The translations under genes were made by a program, and so were the position numbers. Shown here in pieces: positions 54,376 to 63,917 of a DNA stretch of 64,000 nucleotides. The DNA is from JAHECQ01 sp963775125. GTDB lineage: Bacteria > Actinomycetota > Acidimicrobiia > Acidimicrobiales > SZUA-35. The DNA is taken from the NCBI GenBank assembly GCA_963775125.1, contig CAVZHQ010000007.1, positions 496,001-560,000 on the forward strand, written 5' to 3'. Position 1 is the first letter of the stretch, and the number at the start of each line of letters is the position of its first letter. A model generated the notes under the pieces. The model was given only the letters and a program-made list of their open reading frames with translations. It did no database searches and was not told the DNA's origin.

Positions 54376-54381
54376 TAGCGT
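54376..54381 (+). promoter_or_regulatory. Putative -10 element of the yajC-secDF operon
   Basis: TAGCGT precedes ATG 54403 by 21 nt, with GGAGG (54391-54395) as Shine-Dalgarno. Confidence 0.4.
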
Positions 54382-54402
54382 TCCCAGGCTGGAGGTTCCC
54401 CC

Positions 54403-54699
54403 ATGGAATACGCATTGCTCCCGGTCATGGTCGTTGTCATGTACCTGGTGATGATTCGTCCACAACAACAGAAGCAAAAGGCGACGGTTGCGATGCTGGC
54501 ATCGCTCGAAGAAGGCGATGAAATCATCTTGAACTCAGGGATTCACGGCTTCCTCACTGCTACCGACGGCCAGATCGCGTGGGTCGAGGTCGCCCCAGGA
54601 CTCGATCTGAAGGTGTCCCGTTCGGCCATCGCCGGCGTGGTCCCCAGCTCGGCCGCCTCTGACGCTGACGCGTCCGAATCGAAGAAGGACGGGAAGTAG
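54403..54699 (+). CDS. yajC: Preprotein translocase accessory subunit YajC
   Basis: This 98-residue protein has one N-terminal membrane span (ALLPVMVVVMYLVMI) followed by RPQQQKQK, then an SH3-like stretch (LEEGDEIILNSGIHGFLT) and a charged tail. It joins SecDF in the membrane. It is 5 nt ahead of secD and clearly in the same operon. Confidence 0.93.
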   Translation: MEYALLPVMVVVMYLVMIRPQQQKQKATVAMLASLEEGDEIILNSGIHGFLTATDGQIAWVEVAPGLDLKVSRSAIAGVVPSSAASDADASESKKDGK

Positions 54700-54704
54700 G
54701 CCTG

Positions 54705-56427
54705 ATGAAACGGCCCCAATCGTTGAGCTCGTGGGTGCTCGTCCTTGCCGCTGTCGCCGGTCTGGTCTACACCGCGATCGTCGGCAACCAGCCGCTCCTC
54801 GGGCTCGATCTGCAGGGCGGCGTGTCGGTCACCCTCAAGGCGACCGAGGCCGCCGATGAGGAGACCTTGCAGCAGACGGTCGAGATCATCCGCAGTCGTG
54901 TCGACGGACTGGGCGTCGCCGAGCCGGAGATCTCGCTCCAGGGAGAGACCATCGTCGTCGACCTTCCCGGCATCGACGAACAGCAGCGGGCACTCGATCT
55001 CGTCGGGCAGACCGCCGAGCTTCGCTTCCGTCCACTGCTCGCGCCGCTCGGTCCGAGCTTCGACCCCACCGATGTCACCACCGACAGCACCGTCGAGGGC
55101 GATGTCGGCACTACTACCACCGTCGAGGGCGACACCACCACCACCGATACCACCGCACGACACCACCATCGAGGGTGACACCACCGACACGAGCGCCGAT
55201 ACCGAGGAAGGTTTCGCCCCTGGTGTCCGCGCCCGACAGGCCACCTCGACCACCACGACCGATTCGACCACGACCACCGACTCGACCACCACCACCGACT
55301 CGACGACGACCGATTCGACGGTGGCTCCGGTGGAGCCGCTCACCGAAGAGGACATGGCCGCGTTCACGGCGTGCAGCATTCCCGGAACCACGCCGCCCGA
55401 GGAGAACCTCCCGGAGAACTACGTGGTCCTGGCCGACGAAGACGGGGAGCGTTATTGCCTCGGCCCCTCCCAACTCACGGGTGAGGCGCTCGAGACCGCC
55501 GATGTCGCCATCAGCGGGGTCAGCGAGTTCACCGTCAACCCGGTCTTCCGCGAAGGCCCCGAAGGCATCGATGCCTTCAACGCCATCGCCGCCGAGTGCT
55601 TCGCGCAGCAGCCCACGTGCCCGAGCCAGCGATTGGCGATCGTGCTCGACGAACGTGTGGTGTCCTCCCCCTCGATCAACGTCGGTTCCTTCGAGCGTGA
55701 CTCCATCACCATCAGCGGCGGATTCGACGAGGAATCGGCGCGGGATCTGGCCCTGGTGCTGCGCTATGGCGCCCTGCCCATCGAACTCGAACCTCAGGCC
55801 GTTCGAACGGTGTCGGCGACCATCGGCAGCGACGCACTCCGGGCCGGCATCATCTCCGGTCTGATCGGTCTGGCGTTGGTGTGCGCCTACCTGCTCGTCT
55901 ACTACCGGTTGGCCGGGCTGGTCGCCATCGGCGGCATCGTCATCTCGTTCATGTTGCTGTGGACCATCATCGCCTGGTTGGGTGAGAACAACGGCCTCGC
56001 CATCACCCTGGCCGGCGTCGTCGGCCTCATCGTGTCCATCGGCGTGGCGGCCGACTCGAACATCGTCTATTTCGAGAACGTGAAGGACATCGCCCGCGAG
56101 GGACGACGTTCGACCACCGCCATCGAACGGGGCTACCGGTCGGCCATCAGCACCATCATCAAGGCCGACACCGTGAGCCTCATCGGTGCGGGTCTGCTCT
56201 ACTTCCTGACGGTCGGGGCGGTCAAGGGCTTCGCCTTCTACCTGGGTCTGGCCACCCTCCTCGACCTTGCTGCTTCGGTCTGGTTCATGCGTCCGGCCCT
56301 CGCCTGGCTGGCTCGTCTACCCGCGGTGCAGGCGAACCCTCGGCTGATCGGTCTGACGGCCGTCGGCGAGGAGCGAAAGGTGCCCGTGGCGAGACGGTCG
56401 AACCGTTCAGAGAAGAGCAAAGCGTGA
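54705..56427 (+). CDS. secD: Protein translocase subunit SecD with Thr-rich insertion (one-base frameshift)
   Basis: TM1 is followed by LLGLDLQGGVSVTL and VEIIRSRVDGLGVAEPEI. After LGQTAELRFRPLL-type sequence the protein enters a run of TTTT, TVEGD, TTTTDST repeats spanning about residues 125-205. The frame breaks inside this run near 55155, where one extra base separates DTT from HDTTIEGD. The second half is standard: ISGGFDEESARDLALVLRYGALP and TM2-6 with GLIVSIGVAADSNIVYFE (the DxxN motif for proton flow). The full length is about 573 residues. The Thr/Asp/Glu-rich insert sits in the external P1 domain. Confidence 0.9.
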
Positions 56428-57344
56428 GCCTCCGAACCGAACTCTACGAAGGCACCAACAACATCGATCTCGTCCCGATCTGGAAGCGCACCCTGCCCGG
56501 ATCGATCGTGCTGACGGCGCTGTCGATCGTCCTGCTCATCGTGCTCGGACTCAACATGAGCATCGACTTCGACGGTGGGGGCATCTTCGAGGTGCCCGTC
56601 GACGAGTCGGTCACGGTGGCCGATGCCCGGGAGGCCGTCGGCATCTCCGATGCACGGGTCCAGACCGTCGAGAACATCGACGGTCAACGGTTCATCCGAG
56701 TCCAGACGGGCAGCGAGGAACTCGACAACGCCGACGCAATCGTCGCCACCATGGCCGAACTTGGCGGGGTCGAGCCCGATCTCGTCTCGGTCAACACCGT
56801 CGGCCCCACGTGGGGTGACGAGATCACCGGTCGGGCCGTGCGGGCGTTGGTCTTCTTCTTCATCGCCGTGGCCTTGTACATGGCCTGGTCGCTCGAGTGG
56901 GTCATGGCGATCGGCGCTCTGGCTGCAGTGGTCCACGATCTCGTGCTCACCGCGGCGGTCTACGCCATCTTCCGTTTCGAGGTGAGCCCGAGCACCGTCA
57001 TCGCCCTCTTGACCATCATGGGCTACTCGCTGTACGACACGGTGGTGGTCTACGACAAGGTCCGAGAATACGGAACCAGCGCACCGAAGGCGGGTTACAC
57101 CCGCATGGTCAACACCGCCATGAACCAGGTGATGATGCGCTCCATCAACACCACCCTCACCACGGTGCTCCCGGTGCTCGCCATGCTGGTCATCGGTGGC
57201 TTCTTCCTGGGTGGCGACTCGCTCCAGAGCTTTGCTCTGGCGCTGTTCGTCGGTCTGTTGTTGGGTACGTATTCGTCCATCTTCTTGGCGGCTCCCCTCT
57301 TGGCGTGGCTGAAAGAGCGCGGCCTCGGAGTCGTGAAGGCCTGA
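56424..57344 (+). CDS. secF: Protein translocase subunit SecF
   Basis: This 306-residue, six-span membrane protein starts with GTG 56424, overlapping the secD stop. It has LNMSIDFDGGGIFEV (P4 entry), TVGPTWGDEITGRAVRA and LTIMGYSLYDTVVVYDKVRE (the conserved TM4 motif), and NTTLTTVLPVLAMLVIG. With SecD it uses proton motive force to pull secreted proteins across. Confidence 0.95.
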   Translation: MSLRTELYEGTNNIDLVPIWKRTLPGSIVLTALSIVLLIVLGLNMSIDFDGGGIFEVPVDESVTVADAREAVGISDARVQTVENIDGQRFIRVQTGSEELDNADAIVATMAELGGVEPDLVSVNTVGPTWGDEITGRAVRALVFFFIAVALYMAWSLEWVMAIGALAAVVHDLVLTAAVYAIFRFEVSPSTVIALLTIMGYSLYDTVVVYDKVREYGTSAPKAGYTRMVNTAMNQVMMRSINTTLTTVLPVLAMLVIGGFFLGGDSLQSFALALFVGLLLGTYSSIFLAAPLLAWLKERGLGVVKA

Positions 57345-57346
57345 TC

Positions 57347-57871
57347 ATGGGACCTCCTGATTGGCTCGCCGCGTCGGTCACGGAGATCCCTGACTTTCCC
57401 AAGCCGGGCATTCTGTTCCGCGATCTGTCGTCCCTCTGGGCGTCGTCATCGGCCACGTCCCGTTGCGCCATGGCGCTCGCGGCCGATGCGGTGGACGTCG
57501 ATGTCGTCATCGGAATCGAAGCCAGGGGCTTCCTGGCCGGCATGATCACGGCCCAGCGCCTCGGTGTCGGCTTCGTTGCCGCTCGCAAGCCGGGCAAGCT
57601 TCCCGGCAAGGTGCATCGGGTCGCCTACGACCTCGAATACGGTTCCGATGGTCTCGAGGTCCAGATCGACGCGCTGGATGCCGATCAACGAGTCATGATC
57701 GTCGACGACGTGCTCGCAACCGGCGGTACCGCTCGGGCCGCCGTCGAACTGGTGGAGCGGTGCGGAGCCACCGTCGTCGACCTTCGATTCATCATCGAAC
57801 TCGACGGGCTCGGAGGGCGGGAGGTACTTGCCCCCCACCGGGTCCTCAGTCTCTGGCAAGCTGGTAGCTGA
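57347..57871 (+). CDS. apt: Adenine phosphoribosyltransferase
   Basis: This 174-residue enzyme salvages adenine with PRPP. It has FPKPGILFRDLS, GIEARGFLAG, FVAARKPGKLPG and the PRPP loop VMIVDDVLATGGTARAA. It lies between secF (2-nt gap) and relA (1-nt overlap), as in many actinobacteria. Confidence 0.95.
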   Translation: MGPPDWLAASVTEIPDFPKPGILFRDLSSLWASSSATSRCAMALAADAVDVDVVIGIEARGFLAGMITAQRLGVGFVAARKPGKLPGKVHRVAYDLEYGSDGLEVQIDALDADQRVMIVDDVLATGGTARAAVELVERCGATVVDLRFIIELDGLGGREVLAPHRVLSLWQAGS

Positions 57872-60159
57872 TGGCCGCCACCGCCCGCGCCCGAGCGAAT
57901 CGCACGTTGCCGTGGAGACGCGAACAGCGCGAGGTGGGCGAGGAGATCGGGCCGATGATCGCCCGGTTCAAGGGGCCGAATCGTGACCAACAAGTCGACC
58001 TGGTTGCCCGCGCCTACCAGAAGGCCAAGCAAGCCCACCAAGGACAACGGCGCAAGTCGGGTGAGCCCTACATCGTGCATCCGGTCGCCGTGGCCACCAT
58101 CGTGGCCGCCATCGGACTTGACGAGTTCACCGTCGCTGCGGCGTTGCTGCACGACGCCGTCGAGGACACCGGCTGCACCCTCGAAGAAGTCGAAGCAGAG
58201 TTCGGGCCCGAGGTCGCGGCGCTGGTCGACGGGGTCACCAAGCTCGACCGGCTCCGCTTCGACTCCAAGGAGGCCCAGCAGGCGGCAACGTTCCGCAAGA
58301 TGCTCGTCGCCATGTCGAAGGACTTGCGGGTCCTCATCATCAAACTGGCCGACCGTCTGCACAACCTGCGCACCATCGGTGCCTTGCCGGCATGGAAACA
58401 GGAGCGCACCGCCCAGGAGACGCTGGATGTCTACGCCCCCCTCGCCCACCGGCTGGGCATGCAGGACATCAAGAGCCAACTCGAAGATCTGAGCTTCGCG
58501 GCGTTACACCCCAAGCGCTACGCCACCATCGAGAACATGGTGGCCGTCCGAGCGCCCGAGCGAGACATCTACCTGACCCAGGTCCTCGAGGATGTCCGGC
58601 ACCGGTTGGCTGAACTGCACATCGAGGCCGACGTCACCGGACGGGAGAAACACCTCTACTCGATCTACGAGAAGATGGTCGTGAAGGGCCGCGAGTTCGA
58701 CGAGATCAACGACCTGGTCGGCATCCGAGTCATCGTCGACTCGGTTCGCGACTGTTACGCCGCGCTCGGCTCGATCCATGCCACTTGGAAGCCGGTGCAG
58801 GGCCGGTTCAAGGACTACGTGGCCATGCCCAAGTTCAACCTGTACCAGTCGTTGCACACCACGGTGATCGGCCCCCAGGGCAAGCCGATCGAGGTGCAGA
58901 TCCGCACCCTCGAAATGCACAACCGTTCCGAGTTCGGTGTGGCGTCGCACTTCCGGTACAAGGATCGCGCCAAGGGCGCCGAGGGCCGTAACGGTCGCGA
59001 CGGCCGTGAACCAGCGGGCGTCAACGACGACCTCGACCTGCCATGGCTGAGCCGCATCATCGACTGGGAGCGGGAGACCAGCGACCATCACGAGTTCATG
59101 GAGTCGCTGAAGATCGATCTCGATCACGAGGAGGTATTCGTCTTCACCCCCAAAGGCGATGTGATGACGATGCCGGTCGGCTCCACGCCGGTCGACTTCG
59201 CCTACAGCATCCACACCGATGTCGGGCACCGTACGATCGGCGCCAAGGTCGACGGAAAGCTGGTCGCTCTCAGTCAGAAGCTGAACTCGGGCGAGACCGT
59301 CGAGATCTTCACCTCGGGCGTCGAGGGCGCCGGACCATCGAAGGACTGGCTGCAGTTCGTCGCCACCCCCCGGGCGTCAGGCAAGATCAAGCAGTGGTTC
59401 TCGCGGGAGCGACGAGAAGACGCCATCGTCACCGGACGCGAAGACATCGACACTGCGCTCCGGCGGGAAGGATTACCGGTCCGCAAGATCGCGTCGAGCC
59501 AGACCCTGGCCCGCATCGCCGAGCAGCTCAGTTACCCCGACCTCGACTCGCTCTACGCCGCAGTCGGCGAACACCGGGTGTCTGCTCGTTCCATCGCCAC
59601 CAAGGTTGCACGCGAGCTGAGCGACGGCGCTCGTGTTGAGCTCCAACCCGCAACGCTGCCGATCACCGCTCGACGTCCCGAGAGGACGCCACGCGGCCAG
59701 GTCGGCGTCCACGTCGAAGGCCTCGACGATGTGCTCATCCGGCTCTCTCGTTGCTGCACGCCGGTGCCCGGCGATCTCATCGTTGGGTTCGTCACGCGTG
59801 GTCGCGGTGTTTCGGTTCACCGTGCCGACTGCGCAAACGCGGTCTCGCTCTCGGCCAGCCAGAACGATCGGCTCATCGAGGTCGACTGGGACAACGATGC
59901 CGAGACCGCCAAGTTCGTCGCCTCCGTCGAAGTCAAGGCGTATGACCGCTCACGGCTCTTGTCCGATGTGGCCATGCTGTTCTCCGGGCATCACGTGAAC
60001 ATCATCTCGGCAACGACGCTGACCGGCTCGGATCGCATCGCCCGACTGAAGTTCGACTTCGAGATCGCCGACCCGTCCCACCTCGAAAGCCTGCTGCGCG
60101 AAGTGCGCAGGATCGACGGCGTCTACGACGCCTACCGGGTCATGCCCGGCCGGAGCTGA
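57871..60159 (+). CDS. relA: Bifunctional (p)ppGpp synthetase/hydrolase
   Basis: This 762-residue RSH protein controls the stringent response. The N-terminal HD domain is intact (HPVAVATI, LLHDAVEDT, KLADRLHNLRT, residues about 69-175), so it can degrade (p)ppGpp. The synthetase has EINDLVGIRVIV and FKDYVAMPKFNLYQSLHTTVIG (about 274-365). The TGS domain (VFVFTPKGDVMTMPVGSTPVDFAYSIH), a conserved Cys region (RLSRCCTPVPGD) and a C-terminal ACT domain follow. Coupled to apt by a 1-nt overlap. Confidence 0.96.
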   Translation: MAATARARANRTLPWRREQREVGEEIGPMIARFKGPNRDQQVDLVARAYQKAKQAHQGQRRKSGEPYIVHPVAVATIVAAIGLDEFTVAAALLHDAVEDTGCTLEEVEAEFGPEVAALVDGVTKLDRLRFDSKEAQQAATFRKMLVAMSKDLRVLIIKLADRLHNLRTIGALPAWKQERTAQETLDVYAPLAHRLGMQDIKSQLEDLSFAALHPKRYATIENMVAVRAPERDIYLTQVLEDVRHRLAELHIEADVTGREKHLYSIYEKMVVKGREFDEINDLVGIRVIVDSVRDCYAALGSIHATWKPVQGRFKDYVAMPKFNLYQSLHTTVIGPQGKPIEVQIRTLEMHNRSEFGVASHFRYKDRAKGAEGRNGRDGREPAGVNDDLDLPWLSRIIDWERETSDHHEFMESLKIDLDHEEVFVFTPKGDVMTMPVGSTPVDFAYSIHTDVGHRTIGAKVDGKLVALSQKLNSGETVEIFTSGVEGAGPSKDWLQFVATPRASGKIKQWFSRERREDAIVTGREDIDTALRREGLPVRKIASSQTLARIAEQLSYPDLDSLYAAVGEHRVSARSIATKVARELSDGARVELQPATLPITARRPERTPRGQVGVHVEGLDDVLIRLSRCCTPVPGDLIVGFVTRGRGVSVHRADCANAVSLSASQNDRLIEVDWDNDAETAKFVASVEVKAYDRSRLLSDVAMLFSGHHVNIISATTLTGSDRIARLKFDFEIADPSHLESLLREVRRIDGVYDAYRVMPGRS

Positions 60160-60175
60160 CGCACGAGCACCGGGC

Positions 60176-60181
60176 TAGCCT
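60176..60181 (+). promoter_or_regulatory. Putative leaderless -10 element of hisS
   Basis: TAGCCT lies 9 nt before ATG 60191. Confidence 0.45.
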
Positions 60182-60190
60182 GCTTGCTGC

Positions 60191-61457
60191 ATGGCCCGCC
60201 CACTCTTCCAAGCGCTTCCTGGGACGCGAGATCTCCTCCCGCCCGACACCGATCGCATGCGTGCGTTGGTCTCCAACGTTCGCCGACCGCGCCATCGCTG
60301 CCGGCTTCGGGCAGGTCGTTCCCCCCATGTTCGAGGACATCGGGGTCTTCGTCCGCCTGGGCGAAGCCAGCGACGTCGTGTCCAAAGAGCTGTACGACTT
60401 CGAGGACAAGGGCGGCCGCCACATCGCGCTTCGTCCCGAGCAGACAGCGTCGGTGTGCCGGATCTACGCCGAAGCCCGGCCGACCACACCCTGGAAGGCG
60501 TGGTACGCCGGCCCGAACTTTCGCTACGACAAGCCTCAGGCCGGTCGGTTCCGGCAGTTCGACCAGGTCGGGGCCGAGGTCATCGGCAGTCACGATCCCG
60601 ACGTCGACATCGAACTCATCGCTCTGGCCTCACGATTCTTCCGGGACATCGGCATCACCCGCGTGCGTCTGCTGCTGAATTCGCTCGGCGATGCCTCCGA
60701 TCGGCCGCGCTATCTCGACGCCCTCCGGGCCCACTTCGAGGCCGACCTCGGGTCGTTGTCCGAACAGAGCAAGCAAACGCTGACCAAGAACCCGCTCCGG
60801 GTGCTCGACTCGAAGCGTCCGCAGGATGCTGAGCTGGTGGCGACGGCCCCGGTCATCGTCGACTACCTCTCCGACGACGCCGGCGCGGCCTTCGAGCGGG
60901 TACAGGCCGGTCTCACCGCGCTCGGTGTCGACTTCGAGTTGGCGCCGCGCCTGGTGCGTGGGCTCGACTACTACACCCGCACCACCTTCGAGTTCGCGGC
61001 CGACGGACTCGAATCGGCGCAGAACGCCGTGGGCGGTGGTGGTCGCTACGACGGGCTCATCGCCGATCTCGGAGGCCCGCCCGACCCTGGCGTCGGGTTC
61101 GCCCTCGGTGTCGACCGAACCCTGTTGGCGTGTGACGCCGAAGGAGCGTTCGCCGGGCCCGATACCCGCAGCCAGGTCTGGATCGTCGCCACCACCGACG
61201 GCTTCGAGGCCACCGAGCTGGCCGATGAACTCCGCAGCCACGGTATTCGCACCGATCGTTCCTTCGATGGCCGCTCGATGAAAGCCCAGATGAAAGGGGC
61301 CGACCGGTCCGGCGCGTTGCTTGCCTTAATCGTTGGGGCCGACGAAGCTGCGGCCGGTATGGTCAGCCTTCGGCCCCTGCGCGAACAGGGAGCCCAACAG
61401 TCGCTGGTGCCGAGGTCGGACCTCGTCGCCAAGGTCAAGGAGATGCTCGAACGATGA
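60191..61457 (+). CDS. hisS: Histidyl-tRNA synthetase (one-base frameshift)
   Basis: The N terminus MARPLFQALPGTRDLLPPDTDRM is typical (motif PRGTxDxLP). At about 60278 the frame breaks (AAC GTT CGCC). Losing one base gives FADRAIAAGFGQVVPPMFED and all later motifs: LRPEQTASVCR (motif 2 start), GLDYYTRTTFEF (His-A) and VGGGGRYDGL (His-B). The anticodon domain has RSMKAQMKGADRSGA. The restored length is 421 residues. As hisS is essential and the rest is undisturbed, a sequencing or assembly error is the best reading. The stop overlaps aspS. Confidence 0.92.
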
Positions 61458-63187
61458 TGCGCACCCACCGCTGTGGAGAGCTGCGGACTGAACACGTTGG
61501 CCAGCGGGTGACACTCACCGGGTGGGTCAACCGCCGGCGTGAGCACGGTGAGCATCTGGCCTTCGTCGACATCCGAGACCACAGCGGCATCACCCAGGTC
61601 GTGGTCGACAACTCGGTCGACGTCCGCAGCGAGTACGTCATTGCCGTGACCGGCGTGGTCACGGCCCGAACGCCCGACACCGTGAACGTCGACCTCGCAA
61701 CCGGTGAGATCGAGCTGAAGGAATGCTCCGTCGAGGTGCTCTCCGCAGCCGAGCCTCCGCCGTTCCCCATCGACGAACGAGCGGACAACGTCGATGAGAT
61801 GATTCGGCTGAAGTACCGCTACCTCGACCTCCGACGTACGCGCATGCAGCGGAATCTCCGAGTGCGTTCGCAGGTGAACGCCGCGGTTCGCCAGGCCATG
61901 TACCGGCAGGACTTCGTCGAGGTCGAGACGCCGATGCTCATGCCGTCGACCCCCGAGGGGGCGCGAGAGTTCTTGGTGCCGTCGCGCCAGAAGCCCGGAA
62001 ACTTCTACGCGCTGCCGCAGTCGCCCCAGCTCTACAAGCAGTTGCTGATGGTCGGCGGCCTCGACCGATACTTCCAGGTCGCGCGCTGTTTGCGCGACGA
62101 AGATCTGCGGGCCGATCGGCAGTACGAGTTCATGCAGCTCGATCTCGAGATGAGCTTCGCCACGGTCGACGATGTCCTGGGTGCGGCCGAAGTTTCGGTA
62201 CTCGACGCAGCCGAAGCCGTCACCGGCGTGCGGCCCGATGCCGTGCCCCGCATCACTTGGCACGAGGCGATGAACCGGTACGGCTCGGACAAGCCCGATC
62301 TCCGCTTCGGCATGGAGCTCATCGAGCTGACCCCGATCTTTTCGTCCACCGGCTTCAAGGCGTTCGAGACGGCCGAGTCGATCAAGGGCATCAAGGTGCC
62401 CGGCGGCGCCGCCGACTATGGTCGCAACAAGCTCGACGGCCTGACCGACCAGGCCAAGTCCTTCGGAGCCAAGGGCATGGTATGGCTGAAGGTCACCGAC
62501 ACTGCGACCTTCGAATCTCCCGTCGCCAAGTTCATCTCCGAGAGCGAGACTGCAGCCCTCCTCGTGGCCACCGAGGCCGAGGCGGGCGATCTGATCCTGC
62601 TCATCGCCGACGACTGGATGACCACCTGTGAGGTGCTCGGCGAGCTTCGCAACCGGATCGCTCGGCCTCCGGTCAGCGAAGGGCCCTACCGCTACGTGTG
62701 GGTCGTCGACTTCCCACTGTTCGTCGGCGTCGATGCCACGAGCGGTCGACCCAAGCCCGGCCATCACGCGTTCTGCCACCCGCACCCCGACGATCTCGAC
62801 AAGCTCGAGACCGACCCGATGTCGGTGCGCGCACTGGCCTACGACTTGGTGCTCAACGGGTGGGAACTCGGCTCGGGAAGCATCCGAATCCACGATCACC
62901 GGCTGCAGCGTCGGGTGTTCGAACTGCTCGGAATCAACGAGGAAGAGGCCGATCGTCGCTTCGGGTTCTTCCTCGAGCCGTTCAAGTACGGCGCGCCTCC
63001 TCATGGCGGCTTCGCCTACGGGCTCGAACGGCTCGCCGCCATCCTGGCGGGCGAGGAGAACATCCGCGAGGTCATCGCCTTCCCCAAGCCCCAGTCGGGT
63101 CTCGATCCCATGACCGGAGCACCTTCGGAGGTCGACACGGCGCAGCTGAGCGAACTCGGTATCCGGGTGCTGCCGCCAACGACCTGA
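61454..63187 (+). CDS. aspS: Aspartyl-tRNA synthetase
   Basis: This 577-residue class IIb enzyme starts ATG 61454 (ATGA overlap with hisS). The N-terminal OB fold (VTLTGWVNRRREHGEHLAFVDIRD) binds the anticodon. Motif 2 (DEDLRADRQYEFMQLDLEMSF), a GAD insertion and motif 3 (GAPPHGGFAYGLERLAAIL) follow. The bacterial long form is complete. Whether it is discriminating or also charges tRNA-Asn cannot be told from the window. Confidence 0.96.
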   Translation: MMRTHRCGELRTEHVGQRVTLTGWVNRRREHGEHLAFVDIRDHSGITQVVVDNSVDVRSEYVIAVTGVVTARTPDTVNVDLATGEIELKECSVEVLSAAEPPPFPIDERADNVDEMIRLKYRYLDLRRTRMQRNLRVRSQVNAAVRQAMYRQDFVEVETPMLMPSTPEGAREFLVPSRQKPGNFYALPQSPQLYKQLLMVGGLDRYFQVARCLRDEDLRADRQYEFMQLDLEMSFATVDDVLGAAEVSVLDAAEAVTGVRPDAVPRITWHEAMNRYGSDKPDLRFGMELIELTPIFSSTGFKAFETAESIKGIKVPGGAADYGRNKLDGLTDQAKSFGAKGMVWLKVTDTATFESPVAKFISESETAALLVATEAEAGDLILLIADDWMTTCEVLGELRNRIARPPVSEGPYRYVWVVDFPLFVGVDATSGRPKPGHHAFCHPHPDDLDKLETDPMSVRALAYDLVLNGWELGSGSIRIHDHRLQRRVFELLGINEEEADRRFGFFLEPFKYGAPPHGGFAYGLERLAAILAGEENIREVIAFPKPQSGLDPMTGAPSEVDTAQLSELGIRVLPPTT

Positions 63188-63802
63188 TCAGGGCGTCGGC
63201 TCACCCATGGCGATGACGACCAAGACGGCGTTGTCGCTCACTTCGGGATAGAGGGCTACGCCATCGCGCTCGAGTTGGCTCGGCGAGAGGATCATGTCGA
63301 GGGTGAGGACATCGGTCTGGCGTCGGGCCACAAGCCGCGACGCCGAGACCGCGTCGAGCTCGTAGCCAAGGCGCTCCAGTTCGTCGGCGATCGCCGGTCC
63401 CACGACGTCGGGTGACGCAGTTGCGGTGACCAGGCTGACGGTCTTGTCCGACGGGCTGACGCCCTTGGGGACGACAGGAAGCAGTTCGCACGGGAGGTGG
63501 ATACCGGCCAGTGTCTCGGCCAGTCCGCGCGTCGCGGGACACGTTGGCGGAGTCGGTTTCGGCGCCGGTGCGGGCACGGGTGCTGGTGCTTCGGCAAGGC
63601 GCTCGAAGATGGTCGTCCGAGCCGCCGGTTCGGGGTCGGGCGCCGGCGGGGTGACAACATCGGCGATGATTTCGGCCGCCGCCGGTTCGACGAGTCGGTT
63701 TCGGGCCCGCCGGTGCATGACACGCCGGATCTGCTGCACGATCAAGGCGACCAGCGACACGGCCACCCACACATAGAGCGCTAAGACGACGACTGGTCTC
63801 AT
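63188..63802 (-). CDS. Membrane-anchored protein of unknown function
   Basis: ATG at 63802, 8 nt after a TACTCT element, gives 204 residues. An N-terminal membrane span (VVVLALYVWVAVSLVALIV) is followed by a basic patch (RRVMHRRARNRL). A Pro/Ala-rich linker leads to a soluble C-terminal domain (LAETLAGIHLPCELLPVVPKGV...). The fold is not recognised. It is convergent with aspS, 1 nt apart, and divergent from rarA. Confidence 0.65.
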   Translation of the reverse strand: MRPVVVLALYVWVAVSLVALIVQQIRRVMHRRARNRLVEPAAAEIIADVVTPPAPDPEPAARTTIFERLAEAPAPVPAPAPKPTPPTCPATRGLAETLAGIHLPCELLPVVPKGVSPSDKTVSLVTATASPDVVGPAIADELERLGYELDAVSASRLVARRQTDVLTLDMILSPSQLERDGVALYPEVSDNAVLVVIAMGEPTP

Positions 63803-63810
63803 CGGCAGAC

Positions 63811-63816
63811 AGAGTA
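63811..63816 (-). promoter_or_regulatory. Putative leaderless -10 element of the 63188-63802 gene
   Basis: Minus-strand TACTCT lies 8 nt before ATG 63802. Confidence 0.45.
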
Positions 63817-63840
63817 GACGCCCCGGCCGAGACGCAATCG

Positions 63841-63890
63841 GCATCGGGAGTGCGTGGTTGTCGTTTTCGGGACCGAGGCACTCCCGATGC
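63841..63890. repeat. Perfect 13-bp inverted repeat between divergent genes
   Basis: GCATCGGGAGTGC (63841-63853) and GCACTCCCGATGC (63878-63890) are exact inverted copies 24 nt apart. They lie upstream of both the rarA promoter and the divergent membrane-protein gene. An operator, or a transcript hairpin, are the possible roles. Confidence 0.6.
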
Positions 63891-63905
63891 GAGGGGCGAG
63901 CGGCG

Positions 63906-63911
63906 TAGGAT
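63906..63911 (+). promoter_or_regulatory. Putative leaderless -10 element of rarA
   Basis: TAGGAT lies 6 nt before GTG 63918. Confidence 0.45.
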
Positions 63912-63917
63912 CGTCGG

